DNA from: Streptomyces violascens | GTDB lineage: Bacteria > Actinomycetota > Actinomycetes > Streptomycetales > Streptomycetaceae | Direction of reading: 5' to 3' | Assembly (NCBI RefSeq): GCF_014649955.1 | Contig: NZ_BMUA01000038.1 | Location: forward strand, 1 to 57,048 | DNA length: 57,048 nucleotides | Shown here: positions 24,427 through 33,955 of the stretch, one piece after another | Layout of the letters: the number at the start of each line of letters is the position of its first letter | How positions within the stretch are numbered: position 1 is the stretch's first letter | Translations under genes and position numbers: made by a program | Notes under the pieces: generated by a model | What the model saw: only the letters and a program-made list of their open reading frames with translations | Told to the model about the DNA's origin: nothing | Databases searched by the model: none

Positions 24427-26274
24427 CTACTCGCGGTCGTCGGCGCCGGCGCGGCGGCGAAGGACGAGGAAGGAGCCGATGCCGGCGAGCACGATCACGC
24501 CCGCGACGATGCCGAGGACGACGACCGCCGAGGAGCCGCTGCCCGACTTCGCCGACGAGCCGGCCGCGGGAACCGCCGACCACCAGCTCCAGTAGCCGTC
24601 CTGGCCGTAGATGTTGCCCGCGGCCTCGGGCATCGTCGTGATCGACGCGATCTGGTCGGTGCGGTACGCCTCGACCGCGTTGGGGTACGCCATGACGTTG
24701 ATGTACCCGGTGTCGTACAGCCGCGACTCCATCTGTTTGATCAGGTCCGCCCGCTTGGCGGTGTCGTACTCGGCCAACTGCTTCGCGTACAGCTCGTCGA
24801 ACTGCTTGTCGCAGACGAAGTTGTCGGTCTGGCCGGTCGCCTTGGGGGTCGCGGGCAGCGCGGCGCAGGTGTGGATGGACAGGACGTAGTCCGGGTCGGG
24901 GCTGACCGAGTAGCCGTCCAGGGCCAGGTCGTACTCGCCGGCCGTCCACGGGTCGGTGACGTTGTCGACGCAGTCCACCGTCAGGCCGATGCCGAGCTTG
25001 CCCCACCACTCCTGGAGGTACTTGCTGACCGCCTTGTCGTTGGGGTCGATGGCGTGGCAGAGCAGCCGCAGGCCGAGCGGCTTGCCGTCCTTGCCGAGCC
25101 GCTTCCCGTCGGCACCGGTCTTGTAGCCCGCCTCGTCGAGCAGCGAGGCCGCCTTCGCCGGGTCGTACGCGATCTTCTGGTCCGGGGCCGGCTTCCAGAA
25201 GTAGTCGGCGAACCGGGGCGGGATGTAGCCCTCGCCTTCGACGGCGTGGCCCTGGAACACCTTGTCCACGAGCGTCTTGCGGTCGACGGCCGCGAACAGC
25301 GCCCGGCGCACCGCCGGGTCGAGCACCGCCGGGTTGCCGTTGCCGAACTTCTGGCCGTCCTTGGACTGCGCGCCGGGGTTGGTGGCGAGCGCGAAGAAGC
25401 GCCTGCCGGGGGCGTCGTTGACCTTGATGTCCGGCGTCGAACTCAGTGAACTCGCCTGTGCGGGCGTCAGGTTGGAGACGAAGGACACCTCGCCCTTGCG
25501 GAGCGCCGCGACCGCCGCGTCATTGTCCTTGTAGTACTTGAAGACCAGCTCGTCGAACTTGGGCGCCCCCCGCCAGAAGCTCTTGTTCGGCTTCAGCTTG
25601 ATGTACTGGTCGACCTTGTAGTCGGTCAGGACGAACGGCCCGTTGCCGACGACGGGGAACTGCTTGTCGTTGTTGAACTTGGTGAAGTCGCCGACCTTCT
25701 CCCACACGTGCTGGGGCACGATCGGGACGTCCAGCGCGGTCATCGTGGCCTGGGGCTGCTTCAGTTCGACGACGAGCGTCGCCGGGTCGGGGGCGCTGAC
25801 CTTCCTGAAGTTCGCGACGTAGCTGCCGTTGGCGGTCGCCGCGCCCCTGTCGGTCATCATCTTGTTGAACGTCCAGGCCGCGTCGCCCGCCGTGACCTGC
25901 TGCCCGTCCGACCACTTCGAGTCCTTGCGGATCGTGTACGTCCACGTCAGCTTGTCCGGCGACGTCTTCCAGGCGGTGGCCAGTCCCGGGATCGCGTGGC
26001 CGTCCTTGGCGTCGTAGTTCGTCAGGTACTCGTACATCAGGCGGTGCACGCTGGTGCTGATCAGCCGCTGGGCGAGGAAGGGGCTCAGGGAGTCGACGCT
26101 CTGGGAGACGGCGACGGTGAGGACCTTCTCGCCGCCCTTGGCGTCGTCGGCCGCCGCGCCCTGGGCGGGGAGTGCGGCCGAGGCCGTCAGCGCCAGGGCG
26201 GCGGCTCCTATGGCCAGCGGGCGGCGGGGCCCGGTCGGTCGCAGGGTCTTGCGCGATGGAACTGTTCTTGCCAT
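24427..26274 (-). CDS. peptide ABC transporter substrate-binding protein with C-terminal membrane anchor
   Basis: 615-aa family 5 (OppA/DppA-like) binding protein. A signal peptide (RRPLAIGAAALALTASAALP) ends at Ala-rich AQGAAADD with no lipobox Cys. The binding domain includes GLATAWKTSPDKLTWTYTIR and VVGNGPFVLTDYK. Instead of a lipid it has a C-terminal TM helix (VVVLGIVAGVIVLAGIGSFL) and a basic tail, so it is probably anchored by that helix. The ATG at 26274 after CGAGGTCACC is chosen over an upstream in-frame ATG. First gene of the operon. Confidence 0.92.
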   Translation of the reverse strand: MARTVPSRKTLRPTGPRRPLAIGAAALALTASAALPAQGAAADDAKGGEKVLTVAVSQSVDSLSPFLAQRLISTSVHRLMYEYLTNYDAKDGHAIPGLATAWKTSPDKLTWTYTIRKDSKWSDGQQVTAGDAAWTFNKMMTDRGAATANGSYVANFRKVSAPDPATLVVELKQPQATMTALDVPIVPQHVWEKVGDFTKFNNDKQFPVVGNGPFVLTDYKVDQYIKLKPNKSFWRGAPKFDELVFKYYKDNDAAVAALRKGEVSFVSNLTPAQASSLSSTPDIKVNDAPGRRFFALATNPGAQSKDGQKFGNGNPAVLDPAVRRALFAAVDRKTLVDKVFQGHAVEGEGYIPPRFADYFWKPAPDQKIAYDPAKAASLLDEAGYKTGADGKRLGKDGKPLGLRLLCHAIDPNDKAVSKYLQEWWGKLGIGLTVDCVDNVTDPWTAGEYDLALDGYSVSPDPDYVLSIHTCAALPATPKATGQTDNFVCDKQFDELYAKQLAEYDTAKRADLIKQMESRLYDTGYINVMAYPNAVEAYRTDQIASITTMPEAAGNIYGQDGYWSWWSAVPAAGSSAKSGSGSSAVVVLGIVAGVIVLAGIGSFLVLRRRAGADDRE

Positions 26275-26370
26275 GGGACGGTGACCTCGCGTCATCACTC
26301 GCACGGAAAAGCAGGGCTGATCGCAGGGAGAGCGCCGGTTGAACAGGAGGTGGCGGCCGGTGTGGGCGCA

Positions 26371-26400
26371 GGTCTACCAGCGGTGGTCTAGACGTGTCAA
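26371..26400 (-). promoter_or_regulatory. promoter of the peptide transporter operon
   Basis: On the minus strand TTGACA (26400-26395) is followed after 18 bases by TAGACC (26376-26371), a good housekeeping-type promoter. The spacer carries ACCA-N4-TGGT and a second copy of TAGACC, so it may hold an operator. The start codon is ~90 bases downstream. Confidence 0.65.
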
Positions 26401-26438
26401 CGGCGCATCGCAGGCCATTTGGTCTGCGAAAACGCCAA

Positions 26439-26470
26439 AGGGCCCGCACCGTTGGAACGGTGCGGGCCCT
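26439..26470 (-). terminator. terminator of the EspI-like ATPase gene
   Basis: A perfect 15-bp inverted repeat, AGGGCCCGCACCGTT with AACGGTGCGGGCCCT, around a 2-base centre lies 24 bases past the stop of the minus-strand ATPase gene. It also insulates the transporter promoter. Confidence 0.88.
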
Positions 26471-26493
26471 CATTGGTCCAGTCCTCTGACGCC

Positions 26494-29400
26494 TTACTGC
26501 TGAGGGGCTGACGGCGGCTGCGGAGCGTGTCCGCCACCCTCCTGGCCGGGCCACTGGGCGGGCGGCCCGGGCTGGGCAGGCGGGAGCTGACCCGGCTGGC
26601 CGGGCTGACCCCCGTACGGCTGCCCCGGGAAGGGCTGACCGGGCTGTGGCTGAGCCGGGAAGGGCTGTGCCTGGTTCGGGAACGGCTGGCCGGGCTGCGG
26701 CTGGGCCTGAGGTTGCGCCTGGTTCGGGTAGGGCTGCCCGGGGGCGGGCTGACCCTGCGCCGGGTAGGGCTGCCCCGGGTGCGGCTGGCCGGGGTAGGGC
26801 TGACCGGGCTGCGGCGGGGCCTGGCCGGGGAACGGCTGGGCGGGGGCGCCCTGCTGACCCGGCATCGGCGGGGCCTGGACGGGCGGCGGGTTGAGGCCGT
26901 CGCCCGTCCACAGCCCTTGCTGCTGCTGTGCCCGTACGAAGTCCTCGGCCACCAGCGCCGAGAGGTTGAAGTACGCCTCCCGGGTCTTGGGCCGCATCAT
27001 GTCGAGGTCCACCTCGGCGCCCGCCGACAGGTGCTCGTCGAACGGCACCACGACCACCCCGCGGCAGCGGGTCTGGAAGTGCTGCACGATGTCGTCCACC
27101 TTGATCATCTTGCCGGTCTCGCGGACGCCGGAGATGACGGTGATCGAACGCTGCACGAGCTCGGCGTAGCCGTGCGCCGAGAGCCAGTCGAGCGTGGTCG
27201 AGGCGCTGGACGCACCGTCCACGGACGGCGTCGAGATGATGATCAACTGGTCGGCGAGGTCGAGCACGCCGCGCATCGCGGAGTACAGCAGGCCCGTACC
27301 CGAGTCGGTCAGGATGATCGGGTACTGCTTGCCAAGGACGTCGATCGCGCGCCGGTAGTCCTCGTCGTTGAACGTCGTGGACACGGCCGGGTCGACGTCG
27401 TTCGCGATGATTTCGAGCCCGGACGGCGCCTGCGAGGTGAACCGGCGGATGTCCATGTACGAGTTGAGGTACGGGATCGCCTGGACCAGGTCGCGGATGG
27501 TGGCCCCGGTCTCGCGGCGCACCCGGCGGCCGAGCGTGCCGGCGTCCGGGTTGGCGTCGATCGCCAGGATCTTGTCCTGCCGCTCGGTGGCCAGGGTCGC
27601 GCCGAGCGCGGTCGTCGTGGTCGTCTTGCCGACGCCGCCCTTGAGCGAGATGACCGCGATCCGGTAGCAGGACAGGACCGGCGTGCGGATGAGGTTGAGC
27701 TTGTGCTGCCGCGCCGCCTCTTCCTTCTTGGCGCCGGGTTTGAAGCGCGAGGCCCCGCCGGCCGGGCCGCGGCTGCTCTTCGCCTTCGGCTTGTTGTTGC
27801 GAAGAAGCCGGTCGGAGGAGAGCTCGACGGCGGCGGTGTACCCGAGGGGAGCCCCGGGCATGGACCGCTCCCGCTGGTCGTGCGTCACCGGCGAGGGCCA
27901 GGCGGCACCGGCCCGCGGGTCGACGGGGGGTGCGGGCTGGGCCTGCGGGTTGGCCGGGTCCTGCGCGAAGGGCTGCGCCTGCTGGGGGAAGCCGCCTTGG
28001 GCGGGGTTCGGCAGCGGTTGCGGCAGGGGCTGGGCCTGCGGTGCGGCCGGAGGGGTGGCGGCGGGGTGCGGGAACCCGTAACCGCCTTGCTGATCAGGGG
28101 AGTTGGGTGCGCCGAAGGGCGCGGGAGCCTGCGGGGCGGGCAGGTTCGGCGCGGCCGGCGGGTTGGCTCCCTGCTGGGGGAAGCCGTAGCCGCCCTGCTG
28201 GGCGGGGGCGTTCGGGGCGTCGCTCGGGGCGGCGCCCTGGTGCGGGAATCCGTAGCCACCCTGCGGGGCCGGGGGCTCGCTCGGCGCGGCTCCCTGGTGC
28301 GGGAAGCCGTAACTTCCTTGCGGAACAGGAGAGTTGGGGGCAGACGGAGTGGGGCCTTGCGGGGGCTGCTGACCCTGCTGGGGGAAGCCGTAGCCGTTCT
28401 GCGGCTGGGGCGGCTGCGGCTGCTGGGGCCACGCGGGAGCCTGCGCGGCCTGCGCGGCCGGATCCGGGAACGGGCCCGGCATCGGCTGCGGCTGGACCGG
28501 CCACTGGGGCGCCGCGGTGGGTGCGGCGGGCTGGAACGCGGGCGGCAGCGGAGGCAGCCCGGGCTGCGCACCTGCGGACGCGGCCCAGGGCTGGTCGGCG
28601 GGAGGTGCGTCCTGGGGCTCCGGGGCGGAGGTGTCCGACGGCACGGCGTCGGCGATCGGCTCGGCATCCGCGACGGGCACGGCATCCGGCACGGGTGCGG
28701 CGTCCGCGAAGGGCGAGGGGTGCGCGGCCGGAACGGGTCCGGGCTGGGCGGGCTCGGGGGGCGCGGTGCTGGGAGCCGATTCGGCTGCGGGGACGGCGTC
28801 GGCCGGAGCGGCGTCGACGGGCGTGGGTGCGGGAGCGGATGCCGACGCGGTACCGGTCGACTCGGCGTCCTGGGGCGCGGAGGCGGCCTCCTCGCCGGGC
28901 GGGATCCCGGGTGCCTCGGCGGCCTCGGGAGCTTCCTCGGCACTGGCCGACGTCACCGACGTACCGCCGAAGTGCTTGTCGGCGGAGTTGGCGTCGGAGC
29001 CTGCGTCGGAGCCGGAGGCATCGGCGGATCCGCTGGATTCGTCGGAGTCGGCCGAGTCCGCCGGGTCCGTGGAGTCCAGAGCCTCCGGGGTGTCAGCGGT
29101 GTCGGCGGCCTCGGGGGCTGCCTCGTCGGCGCGCCGGACGGCCGTCGCGTCGACCGCCTCGCTCTCGGCGCCCTCCGTCGAGGAGGGCGCTTCCGCGTCG
29201 GCGGCCGGGGCTGCGACTGACGGTTCGTCAGAAGCCGTACCCTGTGCCGCATCCTGCACCGGCGGCGCCGCGGACTCGCCGCGCGCCGCGGCCGCCGCCG
29301 CTTCGAGCTGCTCGAACTCCCGCTTCAGCGCGGAGGGCGAGAACCGCATCGTCGCGCCGCTCTCGATGTCGCCGCCGCCGAAGGCCTGGCCCTCGTCGGT

Positions 29401-29781
29401 GGGGCGGGCGGGCGCGGGCGCCGGAGGTGCGGGCGGAGGTGTGGCCGATGCGCTGGGTGCCGGGGCCGGGGCCGGGCCCGGGGGCGGCGGCGTGGGGCTC
29501 CAGTTCGGCTGGAAGCCGCCGGACTGTGGCAGCCCGGGCATGTTGAGGGGCTGGCCGTGCGGCGGGGGCGGCGGAACCCCGGGGCCGCCGTTCTGCTCAC
29601 CGGCCGGGGGTGCGGGCGGGGCCGGAGCCGGGGCGGCCGGGGTGTCCTGCGCGCCCTGGGTGTACCAGGCGGGCGGGGTGTAGTCGATGGTGAACTCACC
29701 CGTGGTCTCGGGATCGGCGTCGGACCGATTCTCGTCGCGCGCGTTCCCGCCGGTGCGGAACTGGTCCTGGTCGCTGTTCAC
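26494..29781 (-). CDS. EspI-like proline-rich MinD/ParA-family ATPase of the T7SS locus
   Basis: 1095-aa protein. Residues 1-~650 are disordered Pro/Ala/Gln/Ser/Glu-rich, with repeated QGGYGFPHQGA-type units between ~490 and 620. Residues ~700-965 are a MinD/ParA ATPase: deviant Walker A SLKGGVGKTTT (~712), DANPDAGTLGRR, ILTDSGTGLL. The last ~110 residues are GQPYPGQ/PQPGQPF repeats. Mycobacterial EspI has the same plan: a proline-rich N-terminus and MinD-like ATPase beside ESX genes. The GTG at 29781 after AAAGGAAA is preferred to ATGs further out. It may regulate or organise the secretion machine; this is inference from EspI. Confidence 0.82.
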   Translation of the reverse strand: MNSDQDQFRTGGNARDENRSDADPETTGEFTIDYTPPAWYTQGAQDTPAAPAPAPPAPPAGEQNGGPGVPPPPPHGQPLNMPGLPQSGGFQPNWSPTPPPPGPAPAPAPSASATPPPAPPAPAPARPTDEGQAFGGGDIESGATMRFSPSALKREFEQLEAAAAAARGESAAPPVQDAAQGTASDEPSVAAPAADAEAPSSTEGAESEAVDATAVRRADEAAPEAADTADTPEALDSTDPADSADSDESSGSADASGSDAGSDANSADKHFGGTSVTSASAEEAPEAAEAPGIPPGEEAASAPQDAESTGTASASAPAPTPVDAAPADAVPAAESAPSTAPPEPAQPGPVPAAHPSPFADAAPVPDAVPVADAEPIADAVPSDTSAPEPQDAPPADQPWAASAGAQPGLPPLPPAFQPAAPTAAPQWPVQPQPMPGPFPDPAAQAAQAPAWPQQPQPPQPQNGYGFPQQGQQPPQGPTPSAPNSPVPQGSYGFPHQGAAPSEPPAPQGGYGFPHQGAAPSDAPNAPAQQGGYGFPQQGANPPAAPNLPAPQAPAPFGAPNSPDQQGGYGFPHPAATPPAAPQAQPLPQPLPNPAQGGFPQQAQPFAQDPANPQAQPAPPVDPRAGAAWPSPVTHDQRERSMPGAPLGYTAAVELSSDRLLRNNKPKAKSSRGPAGGASRFKPGAKKEEAARQHKLNLIRTPVLSCYRIAVISLKGGVGKTTTTTALGATLATERQDKILAIDANPDAGTLGRRVRRETGATIRDLVQAIPYLNSYMDIRRFTSQAPSGLEIIANDVDPAVSTTFNDEDYRRAIDVLGKQYPIILTDSGTGLLYSAMRGVLDLADQLIIISTPSVDGASSASTTLDWLSAHGYAELVQRSITVISGVRETGKMIKVDDIVQHFQTRCRGVVVVPFDEHLSAGAEVDLDMMRPKTREAYFNLSALVAEDFVRAQQQQGLWTGDGLNPPPVQAPPMPGQQGAPAQPFPGQAPPQPGQPYPGQPHPGQPYPAQGQPAPGQPYPNQAQPQAQPQPGQPFPNQAQPFPAQPQPGQPFPGQPYGGQPGQPGQLPPAQPGPPAQWPGQEGGGHAPQPPSAPQQ

Positions 29782-30141
29782 CGGTTTCCTTTCGTTCGCC
29801 TGTGACCGGGTGTAGGCCGTGGGGTTCATTGGCATGTGCGGGCCGGGATGGGGCAGCCCCTGTGCGGTGGGCGCGCGGTCGTGCGCGGTCGCCCGCCCCT
29901 GTCCGCCGCGAGCGCCGCGGCATCCGGAACGTACGGACGACGCAACCTCGCCGTGGAGTCCCTGCCCCCGGTCCGTCCCACCCTAATCGTCGTCAATACC
30001 GCCGGGGCAGGCCCGGTCGCCCCGATCGCCTGTCCCTTTCGTCACCCTCGCCTCACGAGTGACGTCGAAGTGATCGGCCAGGGGCGGAGTGTGCAGGGCG
30101 AATCGGTCAGATCAGGTCAACTTTCGCCACTGCCCCGTTGT
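29782..30141. other. 360-base intergenic region upstream of the EspI-like gene
   Basis: No gene is convincing. On the minus strand a TTGACC (30120-30115) and a separate TAGGGT box about 130 bases further downstream are present but not at promoter spacing from each other. The GC content is a little uneven. It probably holds the promoter of the EspI-like gene or an untranslated part of a longer eccE transcript. Confidence 0.4.
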
Positions 30142-30870
30142 TCAGTCGACGCGTCGGGCGCTCCCCAACAATCCGGTCTCGGTGTCCGTCGCCTGTGTCA
30201 TCGCGAAGGAGCGGTCGCGCTCGTTGCACCAGAGCGTGACTCCGTCGGCAAGCGTCGAGAGACCTTCCTGTTCCGTCCGCGGCAGGTTCATGATGCGCCC
30301 TATCTGCGCGGCCTCGTCCGGCGAGACCCGCTGCACACCGACGAGCCGCGCCTGCCGGATCAGCCGCGGTGCGACCGGGCTGACGTAGGGGAGCAGCGTG
30401 AGCACCGCCTGCCAGGGCGCCGACACCACACGGCCGCGCGGCGGACGCATCCCGCAGTCCCGCACCACGAGCACCGGTTCACCGGCCGAGGCGCCCAGTG
30501 GCGGCACCCGGCCCACGTCGTGCACGGTCATGCCGCTCTGGCTGGCGATCGCGTGCACCAGCTGTGCCCAGGCCTGCGGCCGGCCGGTCTCCACCGCGAC
30601 CCGTATGCCCGTCGCGGCCGCCCGCAGCGCGAGCACCTGCGCCGTCCACAACCCGCCGATGAGCACGATGTCGTACGCGGTCGGCCTGCTCACCCCGAGC
30701 ACCGCGGGCCGGCCCCCGGCATCCACCCCGACGACCACGCCGTCGTCCCCGATGGGCAGTGCCAGGGTGTCCAACTGCCCGGTGGACAGGGTGTGACGGC
30801 GGTGCCGCGGGCCGATGAGGCCGAAGCCGGTGCGCGGCTCGCGGCGCGGGCCCGAAGTCGTGGTGGCCAT
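30142..30870 (-). CDS. unknown protein following EccE
   Basis: 242-aa soluble-looking protein that I do not recognise. It starts with a basic N-terminus (RREPRTGFGLIGPRHRRHTLS), then beta-rich segments (VVVGVDAGGRPAVLGVSRPTAYD) and helices (WTAQVLALRAAATGIRVAVETG). It has no signal peptide or clear TM helix. The ATG overlaps the EccE stop by one base (TGATG), so it is translationally coupled to EccE and probably belongs to the T7SS. EccE's own C-terminal region would be its natural partner. Confidence 0.7.
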   Translation of the reverse strand: MATTTSGPRREPRTGFGLIGPRHRRHTLSTGQLDTLALPIGDDGVVVGVDAGGRPAVLGVSRPTAYDIVLIGGLWTAQVLALRAAATGIRVAVETGRPQAWAQLVHAIASQSGMTVHDVGRVPPLGASAGEPVLVVRDCGMRPPRGRVVSAPWQAVLTLLPYVSPVAPRLIRQARLVGVQRVSPDEAAQIGRIMNLPRTEQEGLSTLADGVTLWCNERDRSFAMTQATDTETGLLGSARRVD

Positions 30871-32231
30871 CAGCGGGCGCCTCCGAACGGCAGGGTGGCG
30901 AGCATGCCCGGCAGCTGCTCGTGGTCCAGCGGCACGATCTGGGCCTTCGCCTCGCGCGCGGAGCGCTCCAACGCCTGGCGGGCCGTGGTCAGTTCGGCCT
31001 CGCTGCGGCCCGTCACCCGGAGATGGCCGCTGATGCTGCTCTCCTGGGCGCCGACAGGGGCAATGGTGAGGCTGAAGGTGGTCGCGAGCGCGGGAACCGC
31101 GGTAAGCAGCGCCACGAGCTGCGGCAGCCCGCCGGTCCCGGACCCCGCGTCGATCCTCGGCCAGCGCCGCACCCAGTACGTGGTGTGGCGGCGGTTGTCG
31201 CAGCGCCAGGAACGGGCCGACTCCTCGGTGCGCCGCTGGGGCGTCTCCGTGCGGCCCGCCTGCGCGGTCACCAGCGGGTTGGCACAGGCCGAGGTGGCCA
31301 CGGCGTCCGCCAGCTCCTCCTCGGTCAGGACCGTGGTGTTCAGGCCCGCCCCGGTCAGCCGGCTCGCCAGGTGCAGCGCGGTGCGTGCCGCGCACTTCTG
31401 CGCGCCCTCCAGGCCGCCGCCCCGCGCGGCCACCGCCTCCGGGCACAGCTCCGGGTTCAGCTTCAGGGCGATCCAGGTGATGCGGACCGCGGGCGAGGTG
31501 GTCTGGGCGTGCAGCGGCGCGTAGTTGGTGACGGCCACCGACTGCTGGGGCAGCCGCAGCGCGGGCGCCGGCTGGGTGTGCAGCACGATCTGCGCCGATT
31601 CGAGCCGGATGTCGTCAACCTCAAGCGCGTCGCGCACCAGCCCCAGGGGGAGCGGGCGTTGACCCCGCTCGGCCCGCAGCGCCGTCGCGTCCGACTCCAC
31701 CTGGAGGACGACCGTGAGGAAGCCGCCGTCGCCGATCATCCCGATCGGCCGCTGGTCCCGGTCGCCGTGGCTGTAGGTGCGCAGCGTGGGATCGCACTCC
31801 ACGGCCGGGGCCAGTCCCGGCAGCGTGCCCGGCGGCACAACGGCGTTGCTCGCACGCTTCAGCCGCGCCCTCAGCGCCCAGGCGGTGCCCAGCCATTCGG
31901 GAAGCGAGCGCCCCCGGCGGCGTATCACCGCGAGCAGCACGAGGGCCACCGCGACGACGCCGGCGGGCACCAGCGCCATCGTGTCGACGACCCACGCGGC
32001 GAGCAGCAGGGCGGCAGCCGACTCGACCAGGATTAGCTGTTGCAGACGAAACGAACCAAAGCGTCCGGAACGGGACTTGAGGTAGGGCGTCACCGGCCCG
32101 ACGGCCGCGGGCGCCGCCGCCCGGCGGACCGGAGGGGACAGCTCCGTACGCACTCCGGGGCGGGAGCCCGCACCGCTCGGCGCACCGGATCGTTCACGGG
32201 AGCGCGACCGCGTCCCAGTCGACGAAACCAT
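30870..32231 (-). CDS. eccE: type VII secretion protein EccE
   Basis: 453-aa T7SS membrane-complex component. A basic disordered N-terminus (~60 residues) precedes two adjacent TM helices (residues ~65-105: LILVESAAALLLAAWVVDTM, then ALVPAGVVAVALVLLAVI). A soluble domain follows with RSLPEWLGTAWALRARLKR and VTNYAPLHAQTTSPAVRITW, which fit actinobacterial EccE. In mycobacteria EccE sits at the outside of the EccB/C/D complex. The ATG at 32231 is divergent from eccB across 183 bases, so the pair probably share a control region. Confidence 0.85.
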   Translation of the reverse strand: MVSSTGTRSRSRERSGAPSGAGSRPGVRTELSPPVRRAAAPAAVGPVTPYLKSRSGRFGSFRLQQLILVESAAALLLAAWVVDTMALVPAGVVAVALVLLAVIRRRGRSLPEWLGTAWALRARLKRASNAVVPPGTLPGLAPAVECDPTLRTYSHGDRDQRPIGMIGDGGFLTVVLQVESDATALRAERGQRPLPLGLVRDALEVDDIRLESAQIVLHTQPAPALRLPQQSVAVTNYAPLHAQTTSPAVRITWIALKLNPELCPEAVAARGGGLEGAQKCAARTALHLASRLTGAGLNTTVLTEEELADAVATSACANPLVTAQAGRTETPQRRTEESARSWRCDNRRHTTYWVRRWPRIDAGSGTGGLPQLVALLTAVPALATTFSLTIAPVGAQESSISGHLRVTGRSEAELTTARQALERSAREAKAQIVPLDHEQLPGMLATLPFGGAR

Positions 32232-32414
32232 CCCTGAACCCCCCGAACTCCTCGAAAACCCCTGGCCAGTAGGGCCCTTGAGGACCCGTCCACCCTACCC
32301 GCCCCAGGCGTACGATCACGTAACAGGCATAGTAGGGGGCCGGTCTGACAACGGCGGGCGGGGGACGGGCTCCCTGGGGCTCCGCACGGGGACAACGGAG
32401 AAACACGGACACTC

Positions 32415-33941
32415 ATGGCATCACGCCGGGACGAGCTCAACGCGTACACCTTCGCGAAGCGTCGCACGCTCGCGTCGTTCATCCAGCCCTCTCCGACGGG
32501 CTCGGAAGAGGGGGCGCCGCGCCCGCTGAGGGCCGTGCTGCCGGGCGGCATCATGGCGGTGGTGCTGCTCGCGGCGTTCGGGGCATGGGGGATGTTCAAA
32601 CCCACCGCGCCGCCCGGCTGGGACACCCCGGGTGAGAAGGTGATCATCGCCAGCAAGTCCACGACCCGCTACGTCGTGCTGACCACCGACGGCAAGAAGG
32701 AGCTGCACCCGGTCCTCAACATGGCGTCCGCCAAGCTCCTGCTCGACCCGGACAAGGGCCAGGTCGTCAACGTGGACGAGTCCGTCCTGGACAAGGGCTC
32801 CCTGCCGCACGGCGCCACCCTCGGCATCCCGTACGCACCCGACCGGCTGCCCTCCCCCGAGGAGGCCGGGTCCGCCAAGCGCTGGGCGGTGTGCGAGCGT
32901 CCGGGCGACGGCGGCCGCGCCATCCAGAAGGCCGCGTTCGTCTTCGCCGACCGGGACAAGAAGCGTACGGACGGCTCGGAGCGGCTGACCGGCGGCGAGC
33001 TGATGTACGTCGTGGGGCCCGACAACAAGACCCGCTACGTCGTGGACGCGCAGGGCACCAAGTACCAGGTCGGCTCCGACGAACTGCTGCTGCGCGCCCT
33101 GGTCGGCTCGGGACGCGAGCCCGAGCGGGTGTCCAAGGAGTGGCTGGAGACCCTTCGTTCGGGTGATCCGGTCACCTTCCCCAAGGTGGGCGGGAAGATC
33201 GGCAGCCCCGCCTCGGTGCCCGGCACCCTGGCCCCCGAGGCCAACCGGATCGGCATGATCCTCAAGGCGCCCAACGGCGCGGGCACCCAGTACTACCTGG
33301 TCCAGCAGGGCAAGGTCGCGCCGGTCTCCGACTTCACCGCGAAGCTGCTCCTCAACAGCCATGAGCTCGGCAAGCTCATGGACACCGGCCACGCGACCGA
33401 GACCAACGCCGCCGCCTTCACGCCCGAGGCCACCCAGTTCGAGGGCAAGAAGAACTGGCCGCGCCAGATGCCGGTGGCCGTCAACGACGCGGGCACCGCG
33501 AACGGCAGCCGCAATACGGTGTGCAACGTGCTGCGTGACGTCAACAAGGACAACGGCGAGACCACCATGAGCACATGGGCCGGCACCGACTTCCCGGCGC
33601 CGCTGCCCACCGGTTCGAGCAGCGCGTACGTGACGCCCGGCTCCGGCCAGCTCTTCCGCCAGATCCAGGGCTCCGAAACCAAGGCGGGCGGAGTCTTCCT
33701 GGTGACCGACACGGGGCTGCGCTACGCGATGCAGTCCAACAGCGACAGCGCCGACGGGGACGCGGCCACGGGCCTGACGGCCGATCAGCGCAAGCAGGCC
33801 GACCAGGAGGCCCAGCAGGCCCAGACGCGGCTCGGCTACGCCAAGTCCGAGCCGGCCCCGATCCCGATCAGCTGGTCCACGTTCCTGCCGACCGGCCCCC
33901 GCCTGTCCACCGGGGCGGCCCGCCAGCCCCAGGGTTCCTGA
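32415..33941 (+). CDS. eccB: type VII secretion protein EccB
   Basis: 508-aa T7SS core component. The N-terminus MASRRDELNAYTFAKRRTLA is the EccB signature, followed by one TM helix (~43-62, PGGIMAVVLLAAFGAWGMF). The large extracytoplasmic part has the EccB repeats, e.g. TTRYVVLTTDGKKELHPVLN and ASAKLLLDPD. The tail is Ala/Gln-rich. ATG start; a weak SD GGAG lies about 12 bases upstream. MycP follows 14 bases later. Confidence 0.95.
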   Translation: MASRRDELNAYTFAKRRTLASFIQPSPTGSEEGAPRPLRAVLPGGIMAVVLLAAFGAWGMFKPTAPPGWDTPGEKVIIASKSTTRYVVLTTDGKKELHPVLNMASAKLLLDPDKGQVVNVDESVLDKGSLPHGATLGIPYAPDRLPSPEEAGSAKRWAVCERPGDGGRAIQKAAFVFADRDKKRTDGSERLTGGELMYVVGPDNKTRYVVDAQGTKYQVGSDELLLRALVGSGREPERVSKEWLETLRSGDPVTFPKVGGKIGSPASVPGTLAPEANRIGMILKAPNGAGTQYYLVQQGKVAPVSDFTAKLLLNSHELGKLMDTGHATETNAAAFTPEATQFEGKKNWPRQMPVAVNDAGTANGSRNTVCNVLRDVNKDNGETTMSTWAGTDFPAPLPTGSSSAYVTPGSGQLFRQIQGSETKAGGVFLVTDTGLRYAMQSNSDSADGDAATGLTADQRKQADQEAQQAQTRLGYAKSEPAPIPISWSTFLPTGPRLSTGAARQPQGS

Positions 33942-33955
33942 GAGGCGGCACCACC

